DNA of 64,000 bases from Nitratireductor sp. (GTDB lineage: Bacteria; Pseudomonadota; Alphaproteobacteria; Rhizobiales; Rhizobiaceae): NCBI GenBank assembly GCA_020637805.1, contig JACKJU010000003.1, positions 186,001 through 250,000 of the forward strand, read 5' to 3'. Below the pieces are notes generated by a model. It did not search any database. It saw only the letters and a program-made list of their open reading frames with translations, and was not told where the DNA came from. Below are positions 8,901 through 16,025 of this stretch, piece after piece. The translations under genes and the position numbers were made by a program. The number at the start of each line of letters is the position of its first letter. Position 1 is the stretch's first letter.

Positions 8901-9395
8901 CCCTTTGGCGGTGAGGGGCTTTCCGGCACTGGCCCGAAGGCGGGCGGCCCGCTCTATCTGAAACGGTTGAGCAAGCCGAAAGAAAAGACCGTATTGCCGC
9001 CGCGGGTTATGGGCCTTCCTGGTCCTACCGGAGAGCGGAACACCTGGTCGCTCGTACCCCGCGGTTTCATTGCATGTCTCGGGCCTTCCCCCGAGGCGCA
9101 GGAGCGCCAGCGCGAACTTGCCGTTTCGGCTGGCAACAGGGCGATCACGCTGGATGAATTCGGCGGAGGCCTTGATGCGTTGCTCGACCGCGATGATATC
9201 GTACTTGCCCTCATCGACGGCAACGATACTGGCGAACTCGAAGGCATCCGCAGCAAGTTGGCGAAGCGGCAGGGTAGGCGTGTTCTCGTGATCGACCCGG
9301 AGGAACACCCTGAAATGCTCCATGGCGAGAAGGTGATTTCAGAAGACACCACCGCTTCCGGTGGCAACGCGTCGCTCCTCGCCAGCGTTTCCTGA
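5994..9395 (+). CDS. putA: Bifunctional proline dehydrogenase / P5C dehydrogenase
   Basis: Converts proline to glutamate (1133 aa), inner-membrane associated through its FAD domain. There is no N-terminal ribbon-helix-helix DNA-binding domain, so unlike E. coli PutA it cannot be its own repressor, which fits the separate putR. The proline dehydrogenase barrel spans about residues 120-460 (SVRLVKGAYWDADIK, FATHNAHTVAAI, RIYAPVGVHKDLLAYLVRRL). The aldehyde dehydrogenase domain runs about 520-990 (ICISPWNFPAAIF, catalytic Glu771 in AETGGQN, catalytic Cys805 in SAGQRCSALR, PFGGEGLSGTGPKAGGP). A C-terminal domain follows. All key residues are present. The 121-bp gap to putR carries both promoters. 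Confidence 0.97.
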   Translation: MPTPSSDLAGIRATIRSLTNRDEAQSLDTMVASLDLNPAQRAAIADEAAEIVRDIRANHDTGIMEKFLAQYGLNTDEGVALMCLAEAYLRTPDAETLDALISDKIGAGDWARHLGQARSSLVNASTWALMLTGKVFRQIPAQAKDLSTVMHGVVQRLGEPVARSAVAEAMKLMGRQFVLGRDIAEALANARDDMKDGYLHSFDMLGEAARTEPDAKRYFLAYSDAISEIARHAKEKWPHDNPGISVKLSALHPRYETVNRDRVLDELVPRVEALAMHAKAANIPLAIDAEEMDRLDLSLDVIEAVLAKPGLKGWDGFGIVVQAYSKRAPAVLDWLYSLSQKLDRRISVRLVKGAYWDADIKNAQVQGIEGYPVYTRKENTDVSYLACAKKLLAMTDRIYPQFATHNAHTVAAIQAIAPEGARYEFQRLHGMGDALHEIARKRDGKRRRIYAPVGVHKDLLAYLVRRLLENGANSSFVHQILNDAVPAETIAADPLAAVEANETAAHPRIPMPKDILGERRNSRGWNLSDPAVLEELTGDMSRYSDHVWGQDSGTVKVANPANRSDVVGSWTPATPKAATAAIARANSAFAGWNGMGAAGRAAILERAADLYEENHAELMMLIVREAGKTRLDAVAEIREAVDFLRYYAAEARAAGETREGLGAIVCISPWNFPAAIFTGQVAGALAAGNTVVAKPAEQTTLIALRLVELLHEAGVPADALVAVAGEGGDIGPALTGSPDIAGVVFTGSTDTARLIDMSLAKGNPEAMLIAETGGQNAMIVDSTALPEQAVRDMVASAFQSAGQRCSALRVLYVQKDVAPQILEMLEGAAQELAMGDPFDPATDVGPVIDDEARSTIEEHCARMTGEGRLLFRLGMPSGCENGTFVAPACFRIGSILELEREVFGPVLHVVEFEAGKIDQVVETINSAGYGLTLGIHSRIDRRVDRLCEIAHVGNIYVNRNQIGAIVGVQPFGGEGLSGTGPKAGGPLYLKRLSKPKEKTVLPPRVMGLPGPTGERNTWSLVPRGFIACLGPSPEAQERQRELAVSAGNRAITLDEFGGGLDALLDRDDIVLALIDGNDTGELEGIRSKLAKRQGRRVLVIDPEEHPEMLHGEKVISEDTTASGGNASLLASVS

Positions 9396-9480
9396 CCAGT
9401 GTAGGCCCGGTCTGCTGCATTGTATCGGGTTTTGCCGCGGGTTTGCCTATTGAGTTTGGCGGCAATCCGGTGTTTGTGAG

Positions 9481-9513
9481 GTGAAGATCAGGTCCGGCCA
9501 GGACCTGATTCAC
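9481..9513 (+). repeat. Hairpin (9-bp perfect stem) ahead of membrane-protein gene
   Basis: ATCAGGTCC at 9487-9495 and GGACCTGAT at 9501-9509 form a perfect stem around a GGCCA loop, extended by GTGA/TCAC across a two-base bulge. No T-run follows, so it is not a classical terminator. It may be an mRNA leader structure or an operator for the gene at 9563. Confidence 0.5.
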
Positions 9514-9562
9514 TTCATGTGTCCAAGCAGCCCGGATCCCCTCCGGGCACAAGGAAACTGGC

Positions 9563-10960
9563 TTGTTTGCGAATTCCCGACAAATCATCGACCCGATCTG
9601 CGGCGTATTGCTGGCCGTACTGACCGTTTCCGTGATCATCGAGGATTGGGGGCTGGCAGACTGGGTCTCCGGACTGCTGCCATGGTTGACTGGCGCATCG
9701 GTATTGCTCATTGCAATTCATGTGCGTTATACCCGCAAGCTCTTCGTTGTCGTGGCTCTGGTGCTTACGTCAATATTGGCGAGCCAGAGCGCAGGTTGGC
9801 TGGCCACGGTCCAGAAGGGGCTGGCGACTTCCGCCTTCATCGCCGCCTTTTACATTGCACTATCCACTTTGCGTAGCGCCGCAGAAACCTCGCGCGCAAT
9901 CCGCGAAGGTGGTCTTTTCCTTGCATTGCAGCCTCCCGGCTGGCGCTATCTGGCGCTGACTGTTGGCGGTCAGTTGTTTGCGCTCATCCTCAATTACGGT
10001 TCGATTGCCCTTTTGGGCAGCCTTGCCACGTCGAGCGCGGCAGCCGAAACCGATCCGGAAATCAGGCGGCACCGCACACGGCGCATGCTGCTTGCCATCC
10101 AGCGTGCATTCGTTTCCACGCTCTCGTGGTCGCCGCTCGCCTTTTCCATCGCCATCACGACCTCCCTGGTTCCCGGCACGGAATGGTCGGGTGTCGTTCT
10201 GCCCGGTCTGGTCACATCCACAATATTGGCGGGAACGGGCTGGGCGCTCGACGCGATCTTCAAGCCGCGGCTCAACAGGCCACCGGCTGCCGCACAGGAT
10301 GCCGGCAGTTGGAAATCGCTGCTGCCGCTCTTTCTGCTTTTCGCGCTTCTGGCCACGCTCATCGGCAGCCTGCGCCCCTTCACGCATGTCCGGATTATCG
10401 ACCTTATCCTGACGGTCGTTCCCTTCGTCTCGATCGGCTGGCTCGCAGTGCAGTCACTTGTCGATGATGGCGCTCCGCGCCTCGGAGAGCGGTTGAAGAG
10501 TTACGTGATCCGCGAACTGCCAAGCTTTCGCGGGGAACTGACCCTGCTGATGATGGCTGGCTACATCGGCACGGTCGGCGCGCCGCTGGTCTCGCAAATG
10601 CTGGCGGGTGCCGGTCTTGATTTCACCTTGATCCCCGTCTGGCTTCTGCTTGCTTCCTTCGTCTGGCTCATTCCCCTTGCCGGGCAGATGGGAATGAATC
10701 CGATACTCGCGATAACGCTGGCTCTCCCCGTTCTCCCGCCGCCGGAAGTGCTGGGTGTTTCGCCCACGGCGCTTGTTGTTGCCGTGGTTGCGGGATGGGC
10801 GCTTACGGGGGCAACTTCGCCTTTTACCGCGACAACGCTTCTCATCGGCTCCTTCGCCAGGATCAGCGCCTGGCGGGTGGGATGGGCGTGGAATGGCTTC
10901 TACAGTCTCGTCTGCGCGATCCTGTTGTCTGCATGGGTGGTGATCTACGCTTCGCTTTGA
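9563..10960 (+). CDS. Polytopic inner-membrane protein, possible ion/organic-acid transporter
   Basis: Integral membrane protein (465 aa) of about 11-12 hydrophobic segments. I do not recognise the family with certainty. The internal loop GATSPFTATTLLIGSF and segment GQMGMNPILAITLAL recall the ArsB/DASS (ion transporter) superfamily, in which paired re-entrant loops bind substrate. The start is TTG at 9563, supported by AAGGAAA at 9551-9557; there is no suitable ATG nearby. It stands between putA and gbpR and overlaps the 3' end of gbpR convergently by 16 bp (10945-10960). The substrate is unknown. Confidence 0.6.
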   Translation: MFANSRQIIDPICGVLLAVLTVSVIIEDWGLADWVSGLLPWLTGASVLLIAIHVRYTRKLFVVVALVLTSILASQSAGWLATVQKGLATSAFIAAFYIALSTLRSAAETSRAIREGGLFLALQPPGWRYLALTVGGQLFALILNYGSIALLGSLATSSAAAETDPEIRRHRTRRMLLAIQRAFVSTLSWSPLAFSIAITTSLVPGTEWSGVVLPGLVTSTILAGTGWALDAIFKPRLNRPPAAAQDAGSWKSLLPLFLLFALLATLIGSLRPFTHVRIIDLILTVVPFVSIGWLAVQSLVDDGAPRLGERLKSYVIRELPSFRGELTLLMMAGYIGTVGAPLVSQMLAGAGLDFTLIPVWLLLASFVWLIPLAGQMGMNPILAITLALPVLPPPEVLGVSPTALVVAVVAGWALTGATSPFTATTLLIGSFARISAWRVGWAWNGFYSLVCAILLSAWVVIYASL

Positions 10961-11898
10961 TCCCTGCCGCCGCCGGGCGAAAGCTTGCGGCATACGAGTT
11001 CGCGCAGCCTGCTGGCCAGCGGGTTCAGAACGTGTCCCCTCAGCGAGATCACATGGTAGGGATTGATGATGATCGGGTCCGCCAGGGAAAGCGCGACCAT
11101 GCCGCATTCGCCCTGCTGGCGCGTCAGCAGTTCTGCAACCTCGCCTGAAGCGGGGGCAATCGCATCGGTGGCATTCAGGTAGGCGATCATCACCAGCAAT
11201 GAGGTAGTGTTGACGATCTCCGGCGGCAGCGCCTTGCCGCTTGCCAGAAATGCTTCCTCGACCGCCCGGCGCATTGGCGTGTGCGGCGCCTGGATCACCC
11301 ACTCGAAGCCTTCGAGGTCACCAAGGCTCACGCTGGAGCGACGGCTGAGCGGATGGTTTTCGCGCACCAGGAAATGGATCACCTCGGTGCGGCCGCGCTT
11401 GATGTCGAACTGGCGTGCGTCGGTCCCAGCGGGTATGCGTGACAGAACGAAGTCGAAGTCGCCCTGAACGAGACCGTTGATGAGCATGTCGCTCGGTCCG
11501 ACGTCGACGTAGATTTCCGCGCCGGATGTCGTTTTCTTCAACTCCTGGATTGCCGGAACCACGAAACCCACCGCGCCGCCGGTAACCGAGCCGACACGCG
11601 CGGTACCGGCCTGACCGATATTGGCGGCAGCTATCTCGCGTTCGGTGGCATCGAGGTTGCGGATCAGGTTGACGGCGTTCCGGGACAGGATTTCGCCTAC
11701 CGGCGTGGGCGTCATCCCCTTCGGGTGGCGTTCGAACAGCTTCATGCCGAGGGTGGCTTCGATGCTTGCCAGCAGCCGGGAAGCGGCGGGCTGTGTCATG
11801 CCCAGATGGTCGGCGGCAATCGCAAGCTGACCGCTCTGCTGAATTGCCAGGATCAGGCGGAAGTCTTTCAATTGCAGGCGACTGGATATCCGGTACAT
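10945..11898 (-). CDS. gbpR: LysR-family regulator, GbpR-like (galactose-binding protein regulator)
   Basis: LysR-type regulator (317 aa) divergent from chvE. In Agrobacterium GbpR controls chvE in response to L-arabinose, D-galactose and D-fucose. The N-terminal winged helix is clear (DFRLILAIQQSGQLAIAADH, then MTQPAASRLLASIEATLGMKLFERHPKGMTPT), followed by the periplasmic-binding-like effector domain from about residue 95. Position plus family supports gbpR, but similarity among LysR proteins makes the name an inference. It is the only regulator beside the sugar locus, so it probably controls the whole chvE-downstream unit. Confidence 0.8.
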   Translation of the reverse strand: MYRISSRLQLKDFRLILAIQQSGQLAIAADHLGMTQPAASRLLASIEATLGMKLFERHPKGMTPTPVGEILSRNAVNLIRNLDATEREIAAANIGQAGTARVGSVTGGAVGFVVPAIQELKKTTSGAEIYVDVGPSDMLINGLVQGDFDFVLSRIPAGTDARQFDIKRGRTEVIHFLVRENHPLSRRSSVSLGDLEGFEWVIQAPHTPMRRAVEEAFLASGKALPPEIVNTTSLLVMIAYLNATDAIAPASGEVAELLTRQQGECGMVALSLADPIIINPYHVISLRGHVLNPLASRLRELVCRKLSPGGGRDQSEA

Positions 11899-12063
11899 GG
11901 GTCACTTATCAAAATCGGTATGCAGATTGTCAATTAATGCATTTGAATGGCAACTCACAATACCGGTACGAGTCTTTTCCGCCGGAACCTCGGTTTCCGG
12001 CTGAACGGCATTTCTGCACGGCTTGAAGCCTGCATTGCCAAGACAGTGATATGGGAGGAATTC
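11899..12063. promoter_or_regulatory. gbpR-chvE divergent promoter region
   Basis: This 165-bp gap must carry both promoters and the LysR-type site. It is AT-rich near 11905-11950 (around CAATTAATGCATTTGAAT, with the AATGCATT palindrome). A good Shine-Dalgarno GGGAGGAA sits just before the chvE ATG at 12064. No single operator can be assigned with confidence. Confidence 0.5.
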
Positions 12064-13128
12064 ATGAAGAAGCTGATTTCAGCATTGGTCGCGCTTGCCT
12101 TTGGCGCGGGCATGTTCGTGTCTGCCGCGGTTGCGGCGGAAAAAGGTACCGTGGGCATTGCAATGCCGACCAAGTCGTCTGCCCGCTGGATTTCCGACGG
12201 CAACTCGATGGTCGAGCAGTTCACCGCCGCTGGCTATGACACCGATCTGCAATACGCCGAGGATGACATTCCGAACCAGCTTGCCCAGATCGAGAACATG
12301 ATCACCAAGGGTGTGGATGTGCTCGTGATCGCGGCAATCGACGGCACCACGCTGTCCAATGCACTCGAGAACGCCGCTGCAGCCGGCATCAAGGTCATCG
12401 CCTATGACCGCCTGATCCGCGACAGCGGAAACGTCGACTACTACGCCACCTTCGACAACTTCCAGGTTGGCGTCCTGCAGGCGACCTCGCTCGTCAACGG
12501 GCTGAAAGAGCGTTTTGGCGACGGCCCCTACAATGTTGAACTCTTCGGCGGTTCGCCGGACGACAACAACGCCTACTTCTTCTACAACGGCGCAATGAGC
12601 GTGCTTCAGCCGCTGATTGACGAAGGCAAGATCAACATCGTTTCCGGCCAGATGGGCATGGACACCGTTGGTACGCTTCGCTGGGACGGCGCTGTGGCCC
12701 AGGCCCGCATGGACAACCTGCTCTCCGCCTACTACACCGACAAGCAGGTCCATGGCGTACTTTCGCCCTATGATGGCCTTTCTATCGGTATCCTGTCTTC
12801 GCTGAAAGGCGTGGGCTACGGCTCCGGCGACATGAAAATGCCGATCGTGACTGGTCAGGACGCCGAGGTTCCCTCCGTCAAGTCGATCCTCGCAGGCGAG
12901 CAGTACTCGACCGTTTTCAAGGATACTCGTGAACTTGCCCGCGTTACCGTTGGCATGGTCAACGCCCTTCTTGGCGGCAGCGAGCCGGAGATCAACGACA
13001 CCAAGACCTACGACAACGGTGTCAAGGTCGTGCCGTCCTACCTTCTGGTCCCGGTTTCTGTGGATGCTTCCAACTGGGAAGAAGTCCTGATCGGTTCGGG
13101 TTACTACACCAAAGACCAGATCCAATAA
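12064..13128 (+). CDS. chvE: ChvE-type periplasmic sugar-binding protein
   Basis: High-affinity periplasmic receptor (354 aa) for monosaccharides such as D-galactose, L-arabinose and D-glucose, delivering them to GguAB. The signal peptide is evident (MKKLISALVALAFGAGMFVS, cleavage near AVAA). The mature protein is a type I periplasmic binding fold: VGIAMPTKSSARWISDG, VLVIAAIDGTTLSNALENAA, VIAYDRLI, and VTGQDAEVPSVKSILAGEQY. The start at 12064 is fixed by the SD GGGAGGAA and the signal peptide; the open frame extends further upstream without resemblance. Followed by an intergenic hairpin terminator and then gguAB, so it is first in the operon and probably the most highly expressed. Confidence 0.95.
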   Translation: MKKLISALVALAFGAGMFVSAAVAAEKGTVGIAMPTKSSARWISDGNSMVEQFTAAGYDTDLQYAEDDIPNQLAQIENMITKGVDVLVIAAIDGTTLSNALENAAAAGIKVIAYDRLIRDSGNVDYYATFDNFQVGVLQATSLVNGLKERFGDGPYNVELFGGSPDDNNAYFFYNGAMSVLQPLIDEGKINIVSGQMGMDTVGTLRWDGAVAQARMDNLLSAYYTDKQVHGVLSPYDGLSIGILSSLKGVGYGSGDMKMPIVTGQDAEVPSVKSILAGEQYSTVFKDTRELARVTVGMVNALLGGSEPEINDTKTYDNGVKVVPSYLLVPVSVDASNWEEVLIGSGYYTKDQIQ

Positions 13129-13147
13129 GCCTCCCGGCGTGACGAGA

Positions 13148-13182
13148 CTGTCCGCGCATCTCTTGTTTGCGCGGACAGTTTT
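13148..13182 (+). terminator. Hairpin terminator/attenuator between chvE and gguA
   Basis: CTGTCCGCGCA (13148-13158) pairs perfectly with TGCGCGGACAG (13168-13178) around a 9-nt loop and is followed by TTTT. It lies in the gap between the binding-protein gene and its ATPase gene. Partial termination there would keep ChvE in excess over the transporter. Confidence 0.8.
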
Positions 13183-13220
13183 CCGACCGGTATTGGGTAG
13201 CTATACGGATGGTGAATGGC

Positions 13221-14765
13221 ATGAGCACCTTGCTCGAAATGCGCTCGATCACGAAGACCTTTCCAGGGGTCAAGGCGCTGGACCGCGTCGACCTCAAGGT
13301 CAGGGAAGGCGAGATCCACGCCATCTGTGGCGAGAACGGCGCTGGAAAATCCACACTCATGAAAGTCCTTTCCGGTGTCTATCCGGTGGGCAGTTACGAA
13401 GGCGAGATCGTCTATGACGGCAAGCCTGCCGAGTTTCGCGGGATCAGCGATAGCGAGGAACGCGGCATCATCATCATTCACCAGGAGCTCGCGCTCGTGC
13501 CTCAGCTGTCGATTGCCGAGAACATCTTTCTCGGCAACGAACGCAGCAGTCGCGGTGTGATCGACTGGCGTGAGACGAACCAGAAGACCGAAGAACTTCT
13601 GGCCAAGGTCGGCCTCTTGGAGGCACCGACGACAAAGGTCGATTCCATCGGCGTCGGAAAGCAGCAGCTTGTCGAGATCGCCAAGGCGCTCTCCAAGAAC
13701 GTGCGCCTTCTCATCCTCGACGAGCCGACCGCCGCCTTGCAGGAAAACGACAGCCGCAAGCTTCTCGAGCTCATGCTCGAATTGAAGGCCCAGGGCGTGA
13801 CCTGCATCATGATTTCCCACAAGCTGGGCGAAGTCCGGCACGTGGCGGACACGGTAACCGTCATACGCGACGGCATGACGGTCTCCACCCTGGACGCCGC
13901 CAAGGGCCTGAGCGAGGATGTCATCGTCCACGACATGGTTGGCCGTGACATGACCCAGCGCTTCCCCGAGCACGATCGCCAGCCGGGCGAGATGCTCATG
14001 GAAGTGGAGAACTGGAATGTCTGGCATCCGGAGCATGCAGACCGAAAGGTCATCCGCAACGCGTCCTTCAACGTTCGCGCCGGCGAGGTGGTCGGCATTG
14101 CCGGCCTGATGGGATCGGGCCGCACGGAGTTGGCCATGTCCATCTTTGGCCGTTCCTATGGCCGCAACATCTCGGGCACGGTGAAGCTTAATGGCCGTCC
14201 GGTCGACGTGAGCAGCGTCTACAAGGCGATCATGATGGGGATTTCCTACGTCACTGAGGACCGCAAGTCGCTGGGCCTCGTTCTCGACGAGACAATCCGC
14301 TTCAACACGACTATCGCCAATCTGGAAGGCGTTTCCTCCGCAGGCATGCTCAATCGCAATGAGGAAACCAAGGTCGCCGAGGAATACCGCGAGGCGCTCG
14401 GCATCCGTACGCCGTCCGTCTTCCAGAAGACGGTCAACCTCTCGGGCGGCAACCAGCAAAAGGTCGTTCTGGCCAAATGGCTGTTCACTGCACCCGAGGT
14501 GCTGATCCTGGACGAACCCACGCGCGGTATCGACGTGGGCGCGAAATACGAAATCTACACGATCATCAACGATCTGGCGGCAAGGGGGAAAGGGGTCGTG
14601 ATGATCTCGTCCGAAATGCCGGAGCTGTTGGGCATGTGCGACCGCATCTACGTGATGAACGAGGGCGCGCTGGTCGGCGAACTCACGGCAGCCGAGGCAA
14701 GCCAGGAGCGCATCATGTCGCTCATCGTCAACGAACAGGAAGAGCTGAGCTATGGAACTCGCTGA
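13221..14765 (+). CDS. gguA: Sugar ABC transporter ATP-binding protein
   Basis: Double-domain ATPase (514 aa) energising sugar uptake with GguB and ChvE. Domain 1 has Walker A GENGAGKST, signature GVGKQQLVEIAKAL and Walker B LLILDEPTAAL. Domain 2 has a degenerate P-loop (GLMGSGRTELA), an intact signature LSGGNQQKVVLAKWL and Walker B VLILDEPTRGID, the usual MglA/RbsA/GguA pattern. ATG 13221 gives the family's usual N-terminus (LLEMRSITKTFPGVKAL). ATG 13209 is an alternative. The gene end overlaps gguB by 14 bp. Confidence 0.94.
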   Translation: MSTLLEMRSITKTFPGVKALDRVDLKVREGEIHAICGENGAGKSTLMKVLSGVYPVGSYEGEIVYDGKPAEFRGISDSEERGIIIIHQELALVPQLSIAENIFLGNERSSRGVIDWRETNQKTEELLAKVGLLEAPTTKVDSIGVGKQQLVEIAKALSKNVRLLILDEPTAALQENDSRKLLELMLELKAQGVTCIMISHKLGEVRHVADTVTVIRDGMTVSTLDAAKGLSEDVIVHDMVGRDMTQRFPEHDRQPGEMLMEVENWNVWHPEHADRKVIRNASFNVRAGEVVGIAGLMGSGRTELAMSIFGRSYGRNISGTVKLNGRPVDVSSVYKAIMMGISYVTEDRKSLGLVLDETIRFNTTIANLEGVSSAGMLNRNEETKVAEEYREALGIRTPSVFQKTVNLSGGNQQKVVLAKWLFTAPEVLILDEPTRGIDVGAKYEIYTIINDLAARGKGVVMISSEMPELLGMCDRIYVMNEGALVGELTAAEASQERIMSLIVNEQEELSYGTR

Positions 14766-15996
14766 AAACGAAAGCGCTGCTGTACAGAACGATCAGCCGT
14801 CGGGCCTGCGCCAATACCTGATGTCGCACCTGCGCGAATACGGTCTGCTGTTCGCGCTCATCGTGGTGATGATCTTCTTCCAGGTCGTTACCGATGGCAC
14901 GCTGCTCAAGGCGGTCAACGTCACCAACCTGCTGCTCCAGAACAGCTATATCGTCATCATGGCGCTGGGCATGCTGATCGTCATCGTATCCGGCAACATC
15001 GACCTTTCTGTCGGTTCGGTGATGGGTTTCATCGGGGCGCTGGCGGCAGTGATGATCGTCAATTACGATGTGCCTGTGCTCCTGACAATCGTGGCCTGTC
15101 TTGTCGCGGGTGGCATCATCGGTGCTGCTCAGGGCTACTGGATCGCCTACTGGAAAATTCCGTCCTTCATCGTCACGCTGGCAGGCATGCTTGTGTTCCG
15201 CGGGTTGTCGCTGTGGCTACTCGAAGGCCAGTCGGTCGGGCCGTTCCCGCGTGAGTTCCAGGTACTGGCTACCGGTTTCGTGCCCGACATATTCCCGTCC
15301 GGCCTGGGAAGTGCTCTGGCAGGAATCTTTGGTGCTCGCCAGGTGAACGTGCTCGCCCTTCTGGCCGGGGTTGCGGCGGCCGGTGTCATTTTCTGGATCG
15401 GCTTCAGGCAGCGCATGCGCAACCGGCAGTACGGCATCGTGGGCGAACCTTACGGGTTCTTCCTGGCGCGCAACTTTATCGTCGCGGCAGCCGTCATCTT
15501 CATCATGTACAAGCTGTCGACTTTCCGCGGTCTTCCCAACGTCCTCATCACGATGGGAATTCTCACGATCATCTACGCCTTCATTACCCAGAGCACGGTC
15601 ATTGGCCGCCGGGTTTACGCGCTGGGCGGCAATCAGAAAGCGGCCAAGCTGTCGGGCATCCAGACCGAGCGGCTGACCTTTCTTGCCTTTGCCAATATGG
15701 GTGTGCTGGCCGCAGCGGCAGGCCTCGTTTTTGCCGCGCGCCTCAATACCGCAACACCGAAGGCAGGTTTTGCACTCGAACTCGATGTCATCGCCGCAGT
15801 CTTCATTGGTGGCGCATCAATGTCGGGTGGCGTTGGGACCATCATCGGAGCTGTGGTCGGCGCGTTCCTGATGGGCGTTCTCAACAACGGCATGTCGATC
15901 ATGGGTATCGGCATCGACTACCAGCAGATGATCAAGGGTCTCGTCCTGCTCGCTGCGGTGATCTTCGACGTCTACAACAAGCAGAAACAGGGCTGA
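14752..15996 (+). CDS. gguB: Sugar ABC transporter permease
   Basis: Inner-membrane permease (414 aa) of the ChvE-GguAB importer, family of XylH/GguB permeases. About ten hydrophobic helices are visible. Conserved stretches include MLIVIVSGNIDLSVGSVMGF, WKIPSFIVTLAGMLVFRGL, GRRVYALGGNQKAAKLSGI and VIAAVFIGGASMSGGVGTII. It overlaps gguA by 14 bp, so is translationally coupled. In Agrobacterium the next gene is gguC. Here it is absent and sugar-acid catabolic genes follow directly, joining uptake to breakdown. Confidence 0.94.
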   Translation: MELAENESAAVQNDQPSGLRQYLMSHLREYGLLFALIVVMIFFQVVTDGTLLKAVNVTNLLLQNSYIVIMALGMLIVIVSGNIDLSVGSVMGFIGALAAVMIVNYDVPVLLTIVACLVAGGIIGAAQGYWIAYWKIPSFIVTLAGMLVFRGLSLWLLEGQSVGPFPREFQVLATGFVPDIFPSGLGSALAGIFGARQVNVLALLAGVAAAGVIFWIGFRQRMRNRQYGIVGEPYGFFLARNFIVAAAVIFIMYKLSTFRGLPNVLITMGILTIIYAFITQSTVIGRRVYALGGNQKAAKLSGIQTERLTFLAFANMGVLAAAAGLVFAARLNTATPKAGFALELDVIAAVFIGGASMSGGVGTIIGAVVGAFLMGVLNNGMSIMGIGIDYQQMIKGLVLLAAVIFDVYNKQKQG

Positions 15997-16025
15997 TCGC
16001 TCCAAAGGCGGATCGGGGAGGTAAC

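Noticed and set aside
7002..9323. Two long minus-strand open frames (374 and 373 codons) opposite putA
   Set aside because: Antisense to intact catalytic domains of putA; no start signals or similarity.
12079..13125. 348-codon minus-strand open frame opposite chvE
   Set aside because: Shadow of chvE, which has signal peptide, SD and family motifs.
13104..14459. 451-codon minus-strand open frame opposite gguA
   Set aside because: Plus strand encodes an ATPase with all Walker and signature motifs. The antisense product is low-complexity.
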